Assembly: GCA_041747435.1 (NCBI GenBank) | Contig: JBGTFE010000055.1 | Span: 1 to 52,064, forward strand | DNA: 52,064 bases | Origin: JBGTFE01 sp041747435 | GTDB lineage: Bacteria; Acidobacteriota; Blastocatellia; Pyrinomonadales; Pyrinomonadaceae | Reading direction: 5' to 3' | Part shown: piece by piece, positions 17,123 to 26,075 of the stretch | Numbering within the stretch: the stretch's first letter is position 1 | Layout of the letters: every line of letters begins with the position of its first letter | The notes under the pieces: generated by a model | What the model saw: only the letters and a program-made list of their open reading frames with translations | Told to the model about the DNA's origin: nothing | The model's database searches: none | Position numbers and translations under genes: made by a program

Positions 17123-17506
17123 CTAAATTAAAAACGAATGGTGTTGGATGTATTTAGGTTGGAATTCTTGCGAGAGATGTTCGCGCGTGCGCGCTAAACG
17201 AACCGTCAAAACCGGCTTCTCTTTTTTAAAAAGTGAAGCGATCCGGCTGATGACAGACTCGGAAATATTTATTGCAGTCGGCGCAAAATTGAACGACGAG
17301 CCGGAAGGCGCCGGTACGGAGTTTGTGCAGTTAAGAGCGCAGCATAATCGCGCGGCATTTGCCTGCGGCGATTTTTGCTTACTTTTCGCCTTTTTGCAGC
17401 ATTTCATCATCCGGTTGTTCATATTTCCAGAATGCATCGGCGTTCCCGCCAGCACGCCGCCGGCGAGAGCCATGATCAGGAAAAGCGATGTTAGCCACGT
17501 TTTCAT
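17123..17506 (-). CDS. Small secreted Cys/Met-rich protein heading the metal operon
   Basis: This is a 127-residue protein from the ATG at 17506. After a signal peptide ending GGVLAG come a Met/His-rich patch (MHSGNMNNRMM) and two Cys pairs (CC at about 34-35 and 54-55) plus a further Cys-containing LNCTN segment. The second half is basic and ends FQPKYIQHHSFLI. It is not a recognised family. Position and composition suggest a periplasmic copper-binding or sensing peptide. Its promoter would start the transcript only a few bases before the ATG. A gap of 124 bases with several AGACGC repeats separates it from the lipoprotein gene. Confidence 0.55.
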   Translation of the reverse strand: MKTWLTSLFLIMALAGGVLAGTPMHSGNMNNRMMKCCKKAKSKQKSPQANAARLCCALNCTNSVPAPSGSSFNFAPTAINISESVISRIASLFKKEKPVLTVRLARTREHLSQEFQPKYIQHHSFLI

Positions 17507-17516
17507 CGTTAGACAC

Positions 17517-17546
17517 ACTATATGGAATGGATCAAGAGCGTGTCAA
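17517..17546 (-). promoter_or_regulatory. Promoter of the metal-export operon, near-leaderless
   Basis: On the minus strand TTGACA (17546-17541) and TATAGT (17522-17517) are 18 bases apart. Transcription would start near 17510, about four bases before the ATG at 17506. No Shine-Dalgarno sequence precedes that ATG, which agrees with a leaderless mRNA. Confidence 0.5.
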
Positions 17547-17559
17547 GAATTATTTGATC
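17530..17559. promoter_or_regulatory. Inverted repeat over the metal-operon -35 box, candidate operator
   Basis: GATCAA (17530-17535) and TTGATC (17554-17559) are perfect inverted arms with an 18-base centre that contains the -35 hexamer. A metal-responsive repressor or activator could bind here. No regulator gene of that kind is present in the operon. Confidence 0.35.
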
Positions 17560-17745
17560 TTGTTTCGAAGACAGCATCGCGACACCCGCGACAGTGCGGA
17601 CTTATCCACTCAATCTCAATAGCGATCCAACTTCGATCAGGTCTTATATACGGAATTGAAAACGTGCGATATTTTTCCGACAAAATCACGGTTTACCGTC
17701 TTTCCGAAAACGTGCGATGTTCTTTAATCAAAATGCTTTATCATC

Positions 17746-17773
17746 TTGACATACAATGCTTCGAGCGTATAAT
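17746..17773 (+). promoter_or_regulatory. Strong promoter upstream of rpsA
   Basis: Perfect TTGACA (17746-17751) and TATAAT (17768-17773) hexamers have 16-base spacing. The implied leader before rpsA (18021) is about 240 nt. A second TATAAT at 17910-17915 could give a shorter transcript. Upstream, an AACGTGCGAT motif is repeated (about 17660 and 17709). The rest of the 17.56-18.02 kb gap contains no gene. Confidence 0.6.
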
Positions 17774-18020
17774 TCTACTTTATCCGTTCAGACGCTGCGG
17801 TGTGCGGAAGCGAAGCAAAATGTCAACGCCTTTTCTCTCATTCCGAATATTTTTTCAGGCAAATCCGGCGACAGGTTTCTTTTCCTTTCCAACCGCATTG
17901 GTTTAGGGTTATAATTGACTGTGCCGATAAGTCGATTTTTTTCTCCGCTTTACGGAAAAACGGCGGTTTTACGCATTATTGGACACTTATTTTTTTAAAA
18001 GGGAAGTTTATACAGATTAG

Positions 18021-20675
18021 ATGACAAACGAGGTTATTGGGGAAACCGAAGACGCGAATCAAAGCGACGCTTCGGTCATTGACGAAAAGAAAGAGGGAAT
18101 CGCAGCTGAGACTGCTGCGGACGAAACGCCGAACGAAACGCCGGTGGAAGAAACTGCAATAGAACCGGAAACGATAAGTACAACCGTTTCGAAGGCAGCA
18201 AAACCGGAAGACTCCGACGAGCCACCGAGTTCCGGCGACGTCGATTTCGGCGCGATTCTTGAGAAATTCGAGCAAGATCAAACGATCTATCATTCGGGCG
18301 AACTGGTCAATGGTAAGGTCGTTGGCGTTTCGGATCGCGGTGTTTTGATCGATTTCGGATATAAATCCGAAGGCGCCGTTCCGCTCGAAGAATTCACATC
18401 ACCGGAAGGCGAAGTCACTATAAAAGAGGGCGACGAAGTAGAAGTTGTCATCAGAAATATTCACACCGGCGACGGTCCGCCGATGCTTTCCCGTAACGAC
18501 GCGCTTCGACGCAAAACCTGGGACGAGATCGAAAAAGCATTCGACGCGGAGATCCCGATAAAGGGTTTTGTCACCGACAAAACAAAGGGCGGCTTGAAAG
18601 TCGACATCAACGGCATCGAGGCGTTTTTGCCGGGTTCGCAGATAGATTCGCGCCCGTTCAGCAATCTCGATTCTTACATCGGTAAGGAAATTGAAGCGAA
18701 GGTAATAAAATTCAGCCGCAGACGCAATAATTTGGTGCTTTCCCGCAAAGTTTTGACTGACGAAGTCGTCAATAAACAAAAGGCGGAGACATTAAAAAAT
18801 ATCGAAGAAGGCTTTATCGTCGAGGGAACGGTCAAAAATTTGACGCCTTATGGCGCGTTTGTCGATATTGGCGGAATTGACGGATTGCTTCACATTTCGG
18901 ATATGTCGTGGGAGCGAACACCCGCTCATAATAATCTTTTTAAGATCGGCGACAACATTCAGGTCAAAGTCTTAAAGCTCGATCGCGAACGCGAAAAAGT
19001 CGGGCTCGGATACAAACAGCTTATTCCCGATCCCTGGCAAACGGTGCCTGAGATTTATCCGGTAGGTTCAAAAATCAATGGAAAAGTTTCCAGCGCGACC
19101 GATTACGGTATTTTCGTTGAGCTCGAATCCGGCATTGAGGGCTTGGTTCACGTTTCCGAAATGTCTTGGTCGAAGCGCTCGGTCATTCCGCGAAAAATGG
19201 TGCGCCCCGGACAGGAAATCGAAGTCCAGGTTCTTGGAATTGATACGCAGGATCATCGGATCAGCCTCGGAATGAAGCAGCTTCAGCCGAATCCGTGGGA
19301 CACGATCAGCGAGCGTTTTCACGTTGGCGACAGGATTCGCGGAAAGGTTCGCAACATTACCGATTTTGGAGCGTTTGTTGAGATCGAAGAAGGCATCGAC
19401 GGGTTGGTTCACGTTTCCGACATTACCTGGTCGAAAAAGGTCCGATATCCGAAAGATCTGCTTGAAAAAGATCAGGAAGTGGACGCGATCATTACCAGTG
19501 TTGATGCCGGCGCGCAGCGTATGTCGCTTTCGATGAAGGATATCGCGCCGAGCGAATGGGAATCGTTTATCGCCACCCATAAAACCGGCGACGTCGTCCG
19601 CGGAAAAGTCACGCGGTTTGCCGGCTTCGGCGTTTTTGCCGAGTTGAGCGGCGAGCTGGAAGGCTTGTGTCATATATCCGAGCTCGCTGACGAAAGAGTT
19701 GAACGACCGGAAGACGTCGTTCAGATCGGGCAGGAAATGGATTTCAAGATTCTTCGTATCGACCACGAAGAGCAAAAGATCGGTCTTTCTGCGCGCGCAG
19801 TCGGTTATGAAAAAGATTCCGCAGAAGGGCGCAGCTATTCGACCGAAGCAAAAGGCGGAATGGCGAGCTTGGGTGAATTGATGAAACTGAAACGCGGAAA
19901 CGCGCCGGAAGAAGAAGTAAAAGAAGAGCCGAAATTATCTAAGAAAGAACGTAAGGCTTTGAAAATGCAGGAAAAAGCCGCGGCGGCGGAAGTTTCTGAA
20001 AGCGAAGCCGCTACAGAAACCCCGGATTCGACGGAGACCGAAGTCGCGCCGGTTGAAGCGGCTGAAACGGCGGATGAAGCGCCGGCAGCCGAAGAAACGG
20101 AAGCAATCGACGCTGAGTCACCGGCGGCTGAGGAAAAAGCTGAAACTGAAGGTGTCGCCGAGGAAAATGTTGAAGCGGAAGTTAAGGCGGAAGCTGAGAC
20201 TGAAAAATCCGAAATCGTCGCTGAGGAAAAAGCTGAAACTGAAGCTGTCACCGAGGAAAACGCTGATACCGAAGCAGAAGCTAAGACGGAAGTCGAAACC
20301 GAAACATCCGAAATTGTCGCTGAGGAAAAAGCTGAAACTGAAGCTGTCACCGAGGAAAACGCTGAAACCGAAGCAGAAGCTAAGACGGAAGTCGAAACCG
20401 AGACATCCGAAGCTGTTGCTGAAGAAGAACCTGAAACGGAAACAGAAGCTGCCGTGGAAGCTGAAACTGAAACATCCGAAGTTGTGGCTGAGGAAAAATC
20501 TGAAACGGACGCCGAAACTTCCGATGCGCCGCTGCTGACTGATATTGAAGGCGAGGCGGAGTCCGCACCTGACGATACGACGCCGCGCGACGAGATTGCG
20601 GAAGAAGCGGCAAAAGGCGAAACCGAAAGTTCTGAAACATCGGAAGAATCGGAAGAAAAAACGGCTGGTAAATAG
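18021..20675 (+). CDS. rpsA: 30S ribosomal protein S1 with long acidic C-terminal tail
   Basis: This is an 884-residue S1 protein, which helps the 30S subunit bind and unfold mRNA. After an acidic 90-residue N-terminus come six S1/OB domains at about 91-165, 177-245, 267-335, 352-420, 437-505 and 527-598. Domains 3-6 show the TDYG/TDFGAFV...GIDGLVHVSDM..W signature. Typical S1 has about 550-600 residues. Here roughly 285 extra residues of Glu/Ala/Thr repeats follow, including 33-residue tandem units. The family identity is certain; the role of the tail is unknown. A weak ribosome-binding site (GGGAAG) precedes the start, as is common for rpsA. Confidence 0.95.
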   Translation: MTNEVIGETEDANQSDASVIDEKKEGIAAETAADETPNETPVEETAIEPETISTTVSKAAKPEDSDEPPSSGDVDFGAILEKFEQDQTIYHSGELVNGKVVGVSDRGVLIDFGYKSEGAVPLEEFTSPEGEVTIKEGDEVEVVIRNIHTGDGPPMLSRNDALRRKTWDEIEKAFDAEIPIKGFVTDKTKGGLKVDINGIEAFLPGSQIDSRPFSNLDSYIGKEIEAKVIKFSRRRNNLVLSRKVLTDEVVNKQKAETLKNIEEGFIVEGTVKNLTPYGAFVDIGGIDGLLHISDMSWERTPAHNNLFKIGDNIQVKVLKLDREREKVGLGYKQLIPDPWQTVPEIYPVGSKINGKVSSATDYGIFVELESGIEGLVHVSEMSWSKRSVIPRKMVRPGQEIEVQVLGIDTQDHRISLGMKQLQPNPWDTISERFHVGDRIRGKVRNITDFGAFVEIEEGIDGLVHVSDITWSKKVRYPKDLLEKDQEVDAIITSVDAGAQRMSLSMKDIAPSEWESFIATHKTGDVVRGKVTRFAGFGVFAELSGELEGLCHISELADERVERPEDVVQIGQEMDFKILRIDHEEQKIGLSARAVGYEKDSAEGRSYSTEAKGGMASLGELMKLKRGNAPEEEVKEEPKLSKKERKALKMQEKAAAAEVSESEAATETPDSTETEVAPVEAAETADEAPAAEETEAIDAESPAAEEKAETEGVAEENVEAEVKAEAETEKSEIVAEEKAETEAVTEENADTEAEAKTEVETETSEIVAEEKAETEAVTEENAETEAEAKTEVETETSEAVAEEEPETETEAAVEAETETSEVVAEEKSETDAETSDAPLLTDIEGEAESAPDDTTPRDEIAEEAAKGETESSETSEESEEKTAGK
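20127..20417 (+). repeat. In-frame 99-bp tandem repeats in the rpsA tail
   Basis: Units 20220-20318 and 20319-20417 are each 99 bp (33 codons) and nearly identical, differing at only a few bases. A more diverged 93-bp unit precedes them (20127-20219), and shorter relatives follow to about 20520. Each unit begins GCTGAGGAAAAA and encodes AEEKAETE...TSE. The high identity of the middle two suggests recent duplication, so copy number may vary between strains. Confidence 0.85.
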
Positions 20676-20714
20676 GTTTTTCAATAAATCAAAGTTTTAG
20701 GAGAAGAGAACAAA

Positions 20715-20990
20715 ATGACAAAAGCGGATTTAGTTGAAAAAGTGGCGAATGAAGCGGAAATGACAAAAAAAGATGCCGAACAGCTTGTCGAAATTATTTT
20801 CGACAGCATAATCAGCACTTTGAACAGAGGCGAAAAGATCGAACTGCGCGGATTTGGAAGTTTCCGCGTTCGACAGCGAAATGCGCGTCAAGGACGCAAT
20901 CCGAAAACCGGTTCGGCGGTTGATATTCCTGCCAAACGTGTCGCTTATTTCAAGCCGGGGAAAGAGTTAAAGGAAATTATCAATAACTAA
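20715..20990 (+). CDS. hup: HU-family DNA-binding protein
   Basis: This is a 91-residue histone-like protein that bends and compacts DNA as a dimer. It starts MTKADLVEKVA and has the GFGSFRVRQRNARQGRNPKTG beta-arm signature in the middle and AYFKPGKELKE at the end. The length is standard. AGGAG at 20699-20703 gives a good ribosome-binding site. It follows rpsA by 39 bases on the same strand, so they may share a transcript. Confidence 0.95.
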   Translation: MTKADLVEKVANEAEMTKKDAEQLVEIIFDSIISTLNRGEKIELRGFGSFRVRQRNARQGRNPKTGSAVDIPAKRVAYFKPGKELKEIINN

Positions 20991-21021
20991 AGAACCGTGA
21001 TCAACCGGCATTTTTACCTGC

Positions 21022-21510
21022 ATGGACGTTTTGTGGAGTCCCTGGCGATACGATTACATTAGTTCGAGCAAGCCCGACGCATCTGGCGGCGACTGCGTTT
21101 TTTGCGAAATCTTAGCGAGCCCGGCAACCGACGAAGAGAAATTTATTCTCCATCGAGCCGGGCATAATTTTGTAATTTTGAATATTTATCCTTACGTCAG
21201 CGGGCATTTGATGATCGTTCCATACAAACATCTCGCCGATCTCGACGAAGCCGAAAAGTCTATCACCGATGAAATGATGGATCTGACAAAACGCTGCCAG
21301 AGCATTTTGCGCGATGCTTATGCGCCGAACGGATTTAATTTGGGCATGAATCTGGGAAAAGCGGCTGGTGCGGGAGTTACTGGTCATTTTCATCTTCATA
21401 TAATGCCGCGCTGGATCGGCGACGTAAATTTTATGACGTCGGTCGGGCAAACGAGGACGATTCCAGAGTCGCTTCAAACAACATTTGAAAAATTAAACGG
21501 TAGATTCTAA
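21022..21510 (+). CDS. HIT-family nucleotide hydrolase
   Basis: This is a 162-residue protein with a CVFC zinc pair near residue 27 and the histidine triad GHFHLHIMPRW (H-x-H-x-H). Such proteins hydrolyse or phosphorolyse AMP-linked dinucleotides (Ap4A) and related adenylates. Length and the NLGMNLGKAAGAGV segment fit the Fhit/Ap4A-phosphorylase-like branch. It lies 31 bases after the HU gene; co-transcription is possible. Confidence 0.9.
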   Translation: MDVLWSPWRYDYISSSKPDASGGDCVFCEILASPATDEEKFILHRAGHNFVILNIYPYVSGHLMIVPYKHLADLDEAEKSITDEMMDLTKRCQSILRDAYAPNGFNLGMNLGKAAGAGVTGHFHLHIMPRWIGDVNFMTSVGQTRTIPESLQTTFEKLNGRF

Positions 21511-21514
21511 ACGT

Positions 21515-21940
21515 TTATCTTTTGTGCAAATCAGCAAGGAACAGATCGCGGCGAAGGATTTCGATGCGATCGAGTTCGAAAAGATCGAGCGATTCAACCG
21601 GACAGTATTTCTCGGCTTTGAGCACAAGATCTTTTGCGATCCCGCGCCGCCGAAAGTTTTCGTCGACGATCAGATCAAGGATCCACATCGCCCGTTTTTG
21701 CTCGCCGCCGACTTTTAATTCGACCGGGATCGCCGCGAGCTGTCCGGCGATACGCTCGCCGCTTTTTGCGATCCAAATGGGCAAATTATCGTTTGAAACG
21801 TATGGATTTTCGAGAAAATGCCATTCCCAAAAGATGCGGTCGCTCATCCGCGGATTTTCCGCGTAAGCGTCACGCAAAAACGCGAGCAGCTTCGCCTTGT
21901 CGGACAAACGCATCTGCTGGATTTGCACTTCGTTTTGCAT
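21515..21940 (-). CDS. GNAT-type acetyltransferase, apparently shortened
   Basis: This is a 141-residue protein with a clear GNAT core: an N-terminal helix with WEWHFLENPY, then AMWILDLIVDENFRRRGIAKDLV, which contains the acetyl-CoA-binding RRxGIA loop. After YCPVES the expected last strand and helix (usual pattern: A..LY...GF) are missing; the chain ends LDLFELDRIEILRRDLFLADLHKR-like without family resemblance. It stops 4 bases from the convergent HIT gene. It may be a decayed gene or use a non-standard C-terminus. The substrate is unknown. Confidence 0.55.
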   Translation of the reverse strand: MQNEVQIQQMRLSDKAKLLAFLRDAYAENPRMSDRIFWEWHFLENPYVSNDNLPIWIAKSGERIAGQLAAIPVELKVGGEQKRAMWILDLIVDENFRRRGIAKDLVLKAEKYCPVESLDLFELDRIEILRRDLFLADLHKR

Positions 21941-21962
21941 GATGGTAAATGATATATGCTAA

Positions 21963-22325
21963 ATGAATAAACGAAGTTTGAATTATATTACGCTTCTTGT
22001 CTTCGCGCCAATTCTGATCCTGGCTGGCGTGCTCGGTTTCGTTTTGCCCGAAGGCTTGACGAGCGGCGCGCCGGCTTACAACATCTTTCATATAATTTTT
22101 GGCTTATTCGGTTTGGCGCTCGTCCTCAGCAAACGGGAAGATCTTATCCGCGGTTTTAATATCGGTTTCGGGTTGATCGATCTTTACCAACTGCTGGCGA
22201 GCCTTTTAAATTGGTTTCCGGAAGCGCATTTCCAATGGAAGACGGCGGACGATTATCTCCACGGCGTGATCGGCGCCGCTCTGGTTTTAATTGGATTATT
22301 GGGCAAAAAACCTACGGCGCGATAA
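21963..22325 (+). CDS. Small four-helix membrane protein (DUF4383-like)
   Basis: This is a 120-residue hydrophobic protein with four predicted membrane helices at about 8-27, 40-55, 65-83 and 98-114. The layout, with a WKTADDYLHGVIGAALVLIGL ending, resembles DUF4383-type proteins. It starts 22 bases from the divergent acetyltransferase gene. No function is known. Confidence 0.6.
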   Translation: MNKRSLNYITLLVFAPILILAGVLGFVLPEGLTSGAPAYNIFHIIFGLFGLALVLSKREDLIRGFNIGFGLIDLYQLLASLLNWFPEAHFQWKTADDYLHGVIGAALVLIGLLGKKPTAR

Positions 22326-22339
22326 AAAAATTGCGGAGC

Positions 22340-23539
22340 TCAACTAGTTGAAGGTATCGCATTCACTGCGTCGCAGATCTTTGCGATCATTGCTATCCCC
22401 ACGACGAATGCCGCAATATCGGCGGCAATCCCGACAAGCGGAATGAAGCCGCACAGGATAAGCGCGCAGTAAGCGGTAAAAAGGGCGGTCGAAAGGTGCG
22501 GAACGCCGAGATCCTGGCGATCGACATAGGCGTTGTAATCTTTCGCAAAGCCCGGGAAGACCTGAAACATCCAATAGAGATTGAAAAAAGGGATAAAGAG
22601 AAAGCCGAGAGCTTTGCCCGGAGTCGTGCGCGCGTGACCGTCCTGGATCGCCGCCCACATCTTGTAGATCAGCACGCAAAATGTGACCGCGCCAAAAATT
22701 GCCAGGAGGAACAAGATACAAAAAAGGACGATCGTAATAGGCTTTTCGCGCGGCGTCGTATATTCGGCGAGCGTCGCTCCGAGAATAATCAGAGCCGATG
22801 TGAATGCGACCAGACCGGTTGAAGCCCAGACCCCGGCGTAGAAATCCTTTGACAGGTGCGGTTTCGCACCATCGATGGTAGGCGTTCTTTCCGCCGTCAT
22901 CCAGATACCGAGCCAAAACAGCGCCGCGAACAAAACCGCCGCGAACGGAGCGCCGAGCGCCGACAGCGCGTTGAAATCAAACTTTTCCGAGGAAAAAAAG
23001 CCATATGCCTCGGTCGCGATGCGGAAGCCGATCCTTCCGGCAGTCGCTCCGACGAGTATCGCTAGCCATGTTTTTTTTACAAGGAACGTCGCTAAAACGA
23101 TCCCGCCAATGACAAATATCACCAGCAGCGCGGAAAAGATCGCGACGCGCAGCCACGGAAAATTTGACGCCGGAAGGATATCCATAAACGCGGCGACCAT
23201 TGTTTGCATCACGAAGGCGATAATGGCGTCAAACGCCGCGTAGACGATCGCGGCAACCGCCACGGCGACGGGCGCGTTCCGTATCAGGCGAAACACCGCC
23301 AGCAGAATAAAAGCGAGAACCAGCGCGGAGAGAATCTCGTCCGTCAGATTTACCGGCGACGGCAGCCAGGGAAACGTGAAAACTCCGTCAACCGGCGGCG
23401 AGATCGAAAAAAGAACGCGGACAAACAGCCTCGTCGCCAAACCCGCGAGAAAAAATGCCGCGAAAAAGATCATCGGGCGTCCCCAGCGGATCGCGCCGCG
23501 CTCGGCTCCGATCAAATACGCAAAAGTCTTGCTTTCCAT
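22340..23539 (-). CDS. Multi-pass membrane protein with DUF4328-like C-terminus
   Basis: This is a 399-residue integral membrane protein with about ten hydrophobic segments. The last 170 residues (MWAAIQDGHARTTPGKALGFLFIPFFNLYWMFQ...) resemble DUF4328: an amphipathic link, a PFFNLYW motif and three closing helices. The first half is not recognised. It is convergent with the small membrane protein (15-base gap). No catalytic motif is seen. Confidence 0.6.
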   Translation of the reverse strand: MESKTFAYLIGAERGAIRWGRPMIFFAAFFLAGLATRLFVRVLFSISPPVDGVFTFPWLPSPVNLTDEILSALVLAFILLAVFRLIRNAPVAVAVAAIVYAAFDAIIAFVMQTMVAAFMDILPASNFPWLRVAIFSALLVIFVIGGIVLATFLVKKTWLAILVGATAGRIGFRIATEAYGFFSSEKFDFNALSALGAPFAAVLFAALFWLGIWMTAERTPTIDGAKPHLSKDFYAGVWASTGLVAFTSALIILGATLAEYTTPREKPITIVLFCILFLLAIFGAVTFCVLIYKMWAAIQDGHARTTPGKALGFLFIPFFNLYWMFQVFPGFAKDYNAYVDRQDLGVPHLSTALFTAYCALILCGFIPLVGIAADIAAFVVGIAMIAKICDAVNAIPSTS

Positions 23540-23639
23540 AGCGCCTCCGTCGCGGGAGTAAGTTTCTTGTAATGCTTATGCGGCGCATTGTAATACTTTT
23601 CCGAAGCGGTTGGCAATCGGATGCCGCGAGCGGAAGCGT

Positions 23640-26060
23640 TTACTGTGTTTTAGCTTCCGCCTTATCCGGCTGGTGCGAGCGGTCAACGGCTTCGTCTTCG
23701 ACCTCGCCGCCTTTGCTGATCGGAATGTCCGCCGGGTTGGCGTAGCGCATTCCGCGTTCTTCGGAATCGTCTTCAGGTATCAAGATCTTGCCGGAGGAAG
23801 TCGGAGGAACATAGCCGGGATAATCGACGCGCGAGTGATATATGGCGACGAGCGATTTTATCATCGATTCGCGAATCAGCGTCAATTCCCTCAAAGTGAG
23901 ATCGCATTCGTCGAGTTGGTCGTCCGAAAGTATAGCGTCGATGATCTTTGTGACGATAAAACGAATATTTTCTGGCGTTGGCTCGCTCAGGCTGCGCGCG
24001 GCGGCTTCGCAACTGTCGGCGATCATCATTATCGCCGCTTCTTTGAATTGAGGTTTCGGTCCGGGATAGCGAAAGTCGTTTTCGGAAATTTCGCTCGCAT
24101 CGCGCGCTTCAGCCTGCGCTTTTCGCAAGAAAAAATGGAGCGTTCTGGTGCCGTGATGCTGCGGGATAAAGTCGATTATGCGCGGTGGTAATCCCATTTC
24201 TTTGGCGAGCTTTGTGCCGAAGGTGACGTGGCTGATAATGATCTTCGCGCTTTGCGAGGGCTTCAGCTTATCGTGCGGATTTTTGCCGAGCTGATTTTCG
24301 ACAAAATGCTCCGGCGCGGCGGATTTTCCGATGTCGTGATAAAGCGCGCCGATTCGCGCGAGCAATCCGTTTGCGCCGACTGCGCGGCAGGCTTCTTCCG
24401 CAAGCTGCCCGACGGCGTGTGAATGCTGGTTTGTTCCCGGCGCGCGAAGAGCAAGTTGTCCGAGCACCGGCAGATCGGCATTTGAGAGCTCAAGCAGTTT
24501 GACGTCGGTCAAAATTCCGAAAAAGTTTTCGCACATCGGAAGAAAAACCGCCGTTACAGCAGCCGTCACCAAACCGCTGCCGAGTGCGCAAGCGATGGCA
24601 AGCAAAACGGTGTTCAGGATAAAAGGCTGCTGCGTATATCCGATCAGCGCGATAGCTGCCGCCGCGCTTGCCAGACCGACGAGGACGCCGGCGATCGTGA
24701 CCGAAGAACGCGACCGGTAGCGACCGATGCCATAAACCGCGACCGCGGATGTGATCGCCGCGAGAACAGTGAACTCAACCGCTTTCGGAGCGAGCATTCC
24801 GGCAATTATCGCGAGAAAAAGTCCGGTAAAAAGCGCCATTCGCCGGTCGGCGAGCAGCGTCATCAAAAGGCTGCCGAACGCAAAAGGGATCAAAAAAGCC
24901 CAGATCGACGGATCATTGAGCGGCGCTTTTACATTTTGCACAGCGGTGAACTCGGCGAGGCGGAAGAACAGCGCCATCAACGCCGTTTGAACTACCGCTA
25001 TGAAACCAAAAAGGGCAAACGTCTTTTCTTCGGAAAGTGCCAGCCGCATGCCGATCTGATTATGTTTAATAAATTTCCATGCTACCCAAAAAAGCGCCGA
25101 GATGAGCAGAAGTAATCCGATAAAACGATTGACTTGGCGGTTCGAGGTTTTGTAGCTGCTGATAGCATTTATCTGCGCCAGCGCCTGCGGCGTTATCCGG
25201 TCGCCCTCACGAACGACCGTTTGCCCGCGCTGAAGACTAACAGTTACCTTTTCGACACTTTTTGACAGTTCGTTCCGCGCGGTTTCGGTTTGGACGGCAT
25301 CGTAAACGACGCTTGGCTGGATTAGCGGCGCAAGCGCGGAGTGAAAAGCATCGACTTCTTTCTCAGATAGACTTTTTATCTGCTGCAGATCTTCTAAAAG
25401 CTTTTCGCGCGCAGCCGAGAGCGATTTCATTGAGCTTTCGGGCATTTTAACGACCGACTGCTGGTTCGGTTTTTGGCGATCGTTGACGGTGATCTCCTCG
25501 GCGAAAAACCGCTTATCTTGATCGCCGTAGATCGATCCTTCGGCATTCTCGCGCAGGACGCGCGTTATGGCGTCGAGTTCGTTCGCGCTGAATTTTCTCG
25601 CTCCGAATATTTTTCCGAGGTCCGCGCCGCCCGCTCCGGTCCATTGAATTTCGCCTTTAGCGTTTGAATTGGAATTATCGTTTTTACGTGAAAGATTTTC
25701 CCAAGCCGAACGGAAACTCTGCACGGCTTGCTCGGCGCGATTCGATTCAGACGTAAACATCGGACGAACACCCTCGCGCACGGCTTGTCTGAGTTTTTCG
25801 GTTTCTTCCTCGTCGGTTTGCGTGATGTCGGCGGGCGAAATAATGCTTTCGCGGGCGATGTCGCCCTCGCGATACACCTCCGCACCCGAGCGCCAAAACG
25901 GATTGTTAATAAGAAATGTTGTGATGAGACAAAGGATGGCAAAACCAGCCCAGAATATCTGCCCGCGCGTAAACCTCTGAAACGGGCGCGAAACCAAACC
26001 GGCGAGGCTGCGGCGCGCCTTTGAAAACGGCGACGATAGATCCGGAAGACGCTTACTCAT
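23640..26060 (-). CDS. pgpH: 7TM-HD phosphohydrolase (PgpH/YqfF-type, probable c-di-AMP phosphodiesterase)
   Basis: This is an 806-residue membrane enzyme. It has one membrane helix near 31-51, an extracytoplasmic 7TMR-HDED domain to about 310, seven helices (about 315-520) and a cytoplasmic HD domain (about 540-745). HD motifs are present: HSHAVGQLAEEA, LYHDIGK (His-Asp pair near 575) and PQHHGT. Characterised PgpH proteins degrade cyclic di-AMP to pApA. The order of domains and length match the family. No c-di-AMP cyclase gene is nearby. The C-terminal 50 residues are acidic and probably flexible. It lies 15 bases downstream of hflX and is probably co-transcribed. Confidence 0.9.
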   Translation of the reverse strand: MSKRLPDLSSPFSKARRSLAGLVSRPFQRFTRGQIFWAGFAILCLITTFLINNPFWRSGAEVYREGDIARESIISPADITQTDEEETEKLRQAVREGVRPMFTSESNRAEQAVQSFRSAWENLSRKNDNSNSNAKGEIQWTGAGGADLGKIFGARKFSANELDAITRVLRENAEGSIYGDQDKRFFAEEITVNDRQKPNQQSVVKMPESSMKSLSAAREKLLEDLQQIKSLSEKEVDAFHSALAPLIQPSVVYDAVQTETARNELSKSVEKVTVSLQRGQTVVREGDRITPQALAQINAISSYKTSNRQVNRFIGLLLLISALFWVAWKFIKHNQIGMRLALSEEKTFALFGFIAVVQTALMALFFRLAEFTAVQNVKAPLNDPSIWAFLIPFAFGSLLMTLLADRRMALFTGLFLAIIAGMLAPKAVEFTVLAAITSAVAVYGIGRYRSRSSVTIAGVLVGLASAAAAIALIGYTQQPFILNTVLLAIACALGSGLVTAAVTAVFLPMCENFFGILTDVKLLELSNADLPVLGQLALRAPGTNQHSHAVGQLAEEACRAVGANGLLARIGALYHDIGKSAAPEHFVENQLGKNPHDKLKPSQSAKIIISHVTFGTKLAKEMGLPPRIIDFIPQHHGTRTLHFFLRKAQAEARDASEISENDFRYPGPKPQFKEAAIMMIADSCEAAARSLSEPTPENIRFIVTKIIDAILSDDQLDECDLTLRELTLIRESMIKSLVAIYHSRVDYPGYVPPTSSGKILIPEDDSEERGMRYANPADIPISKGGEVEDEAVDRSHQPDKAEAKTQ

Positions 26061-26075
26061 ATTTTCTGCTGCGAT

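Noticed and set aside
19835..20684. Long minus-strand frames rich in Ser/Ala or Phe opposite the rpsA tail
   Set aside because: They are mirror images of the Glu/Ala repeat codons, without starts or family signals.
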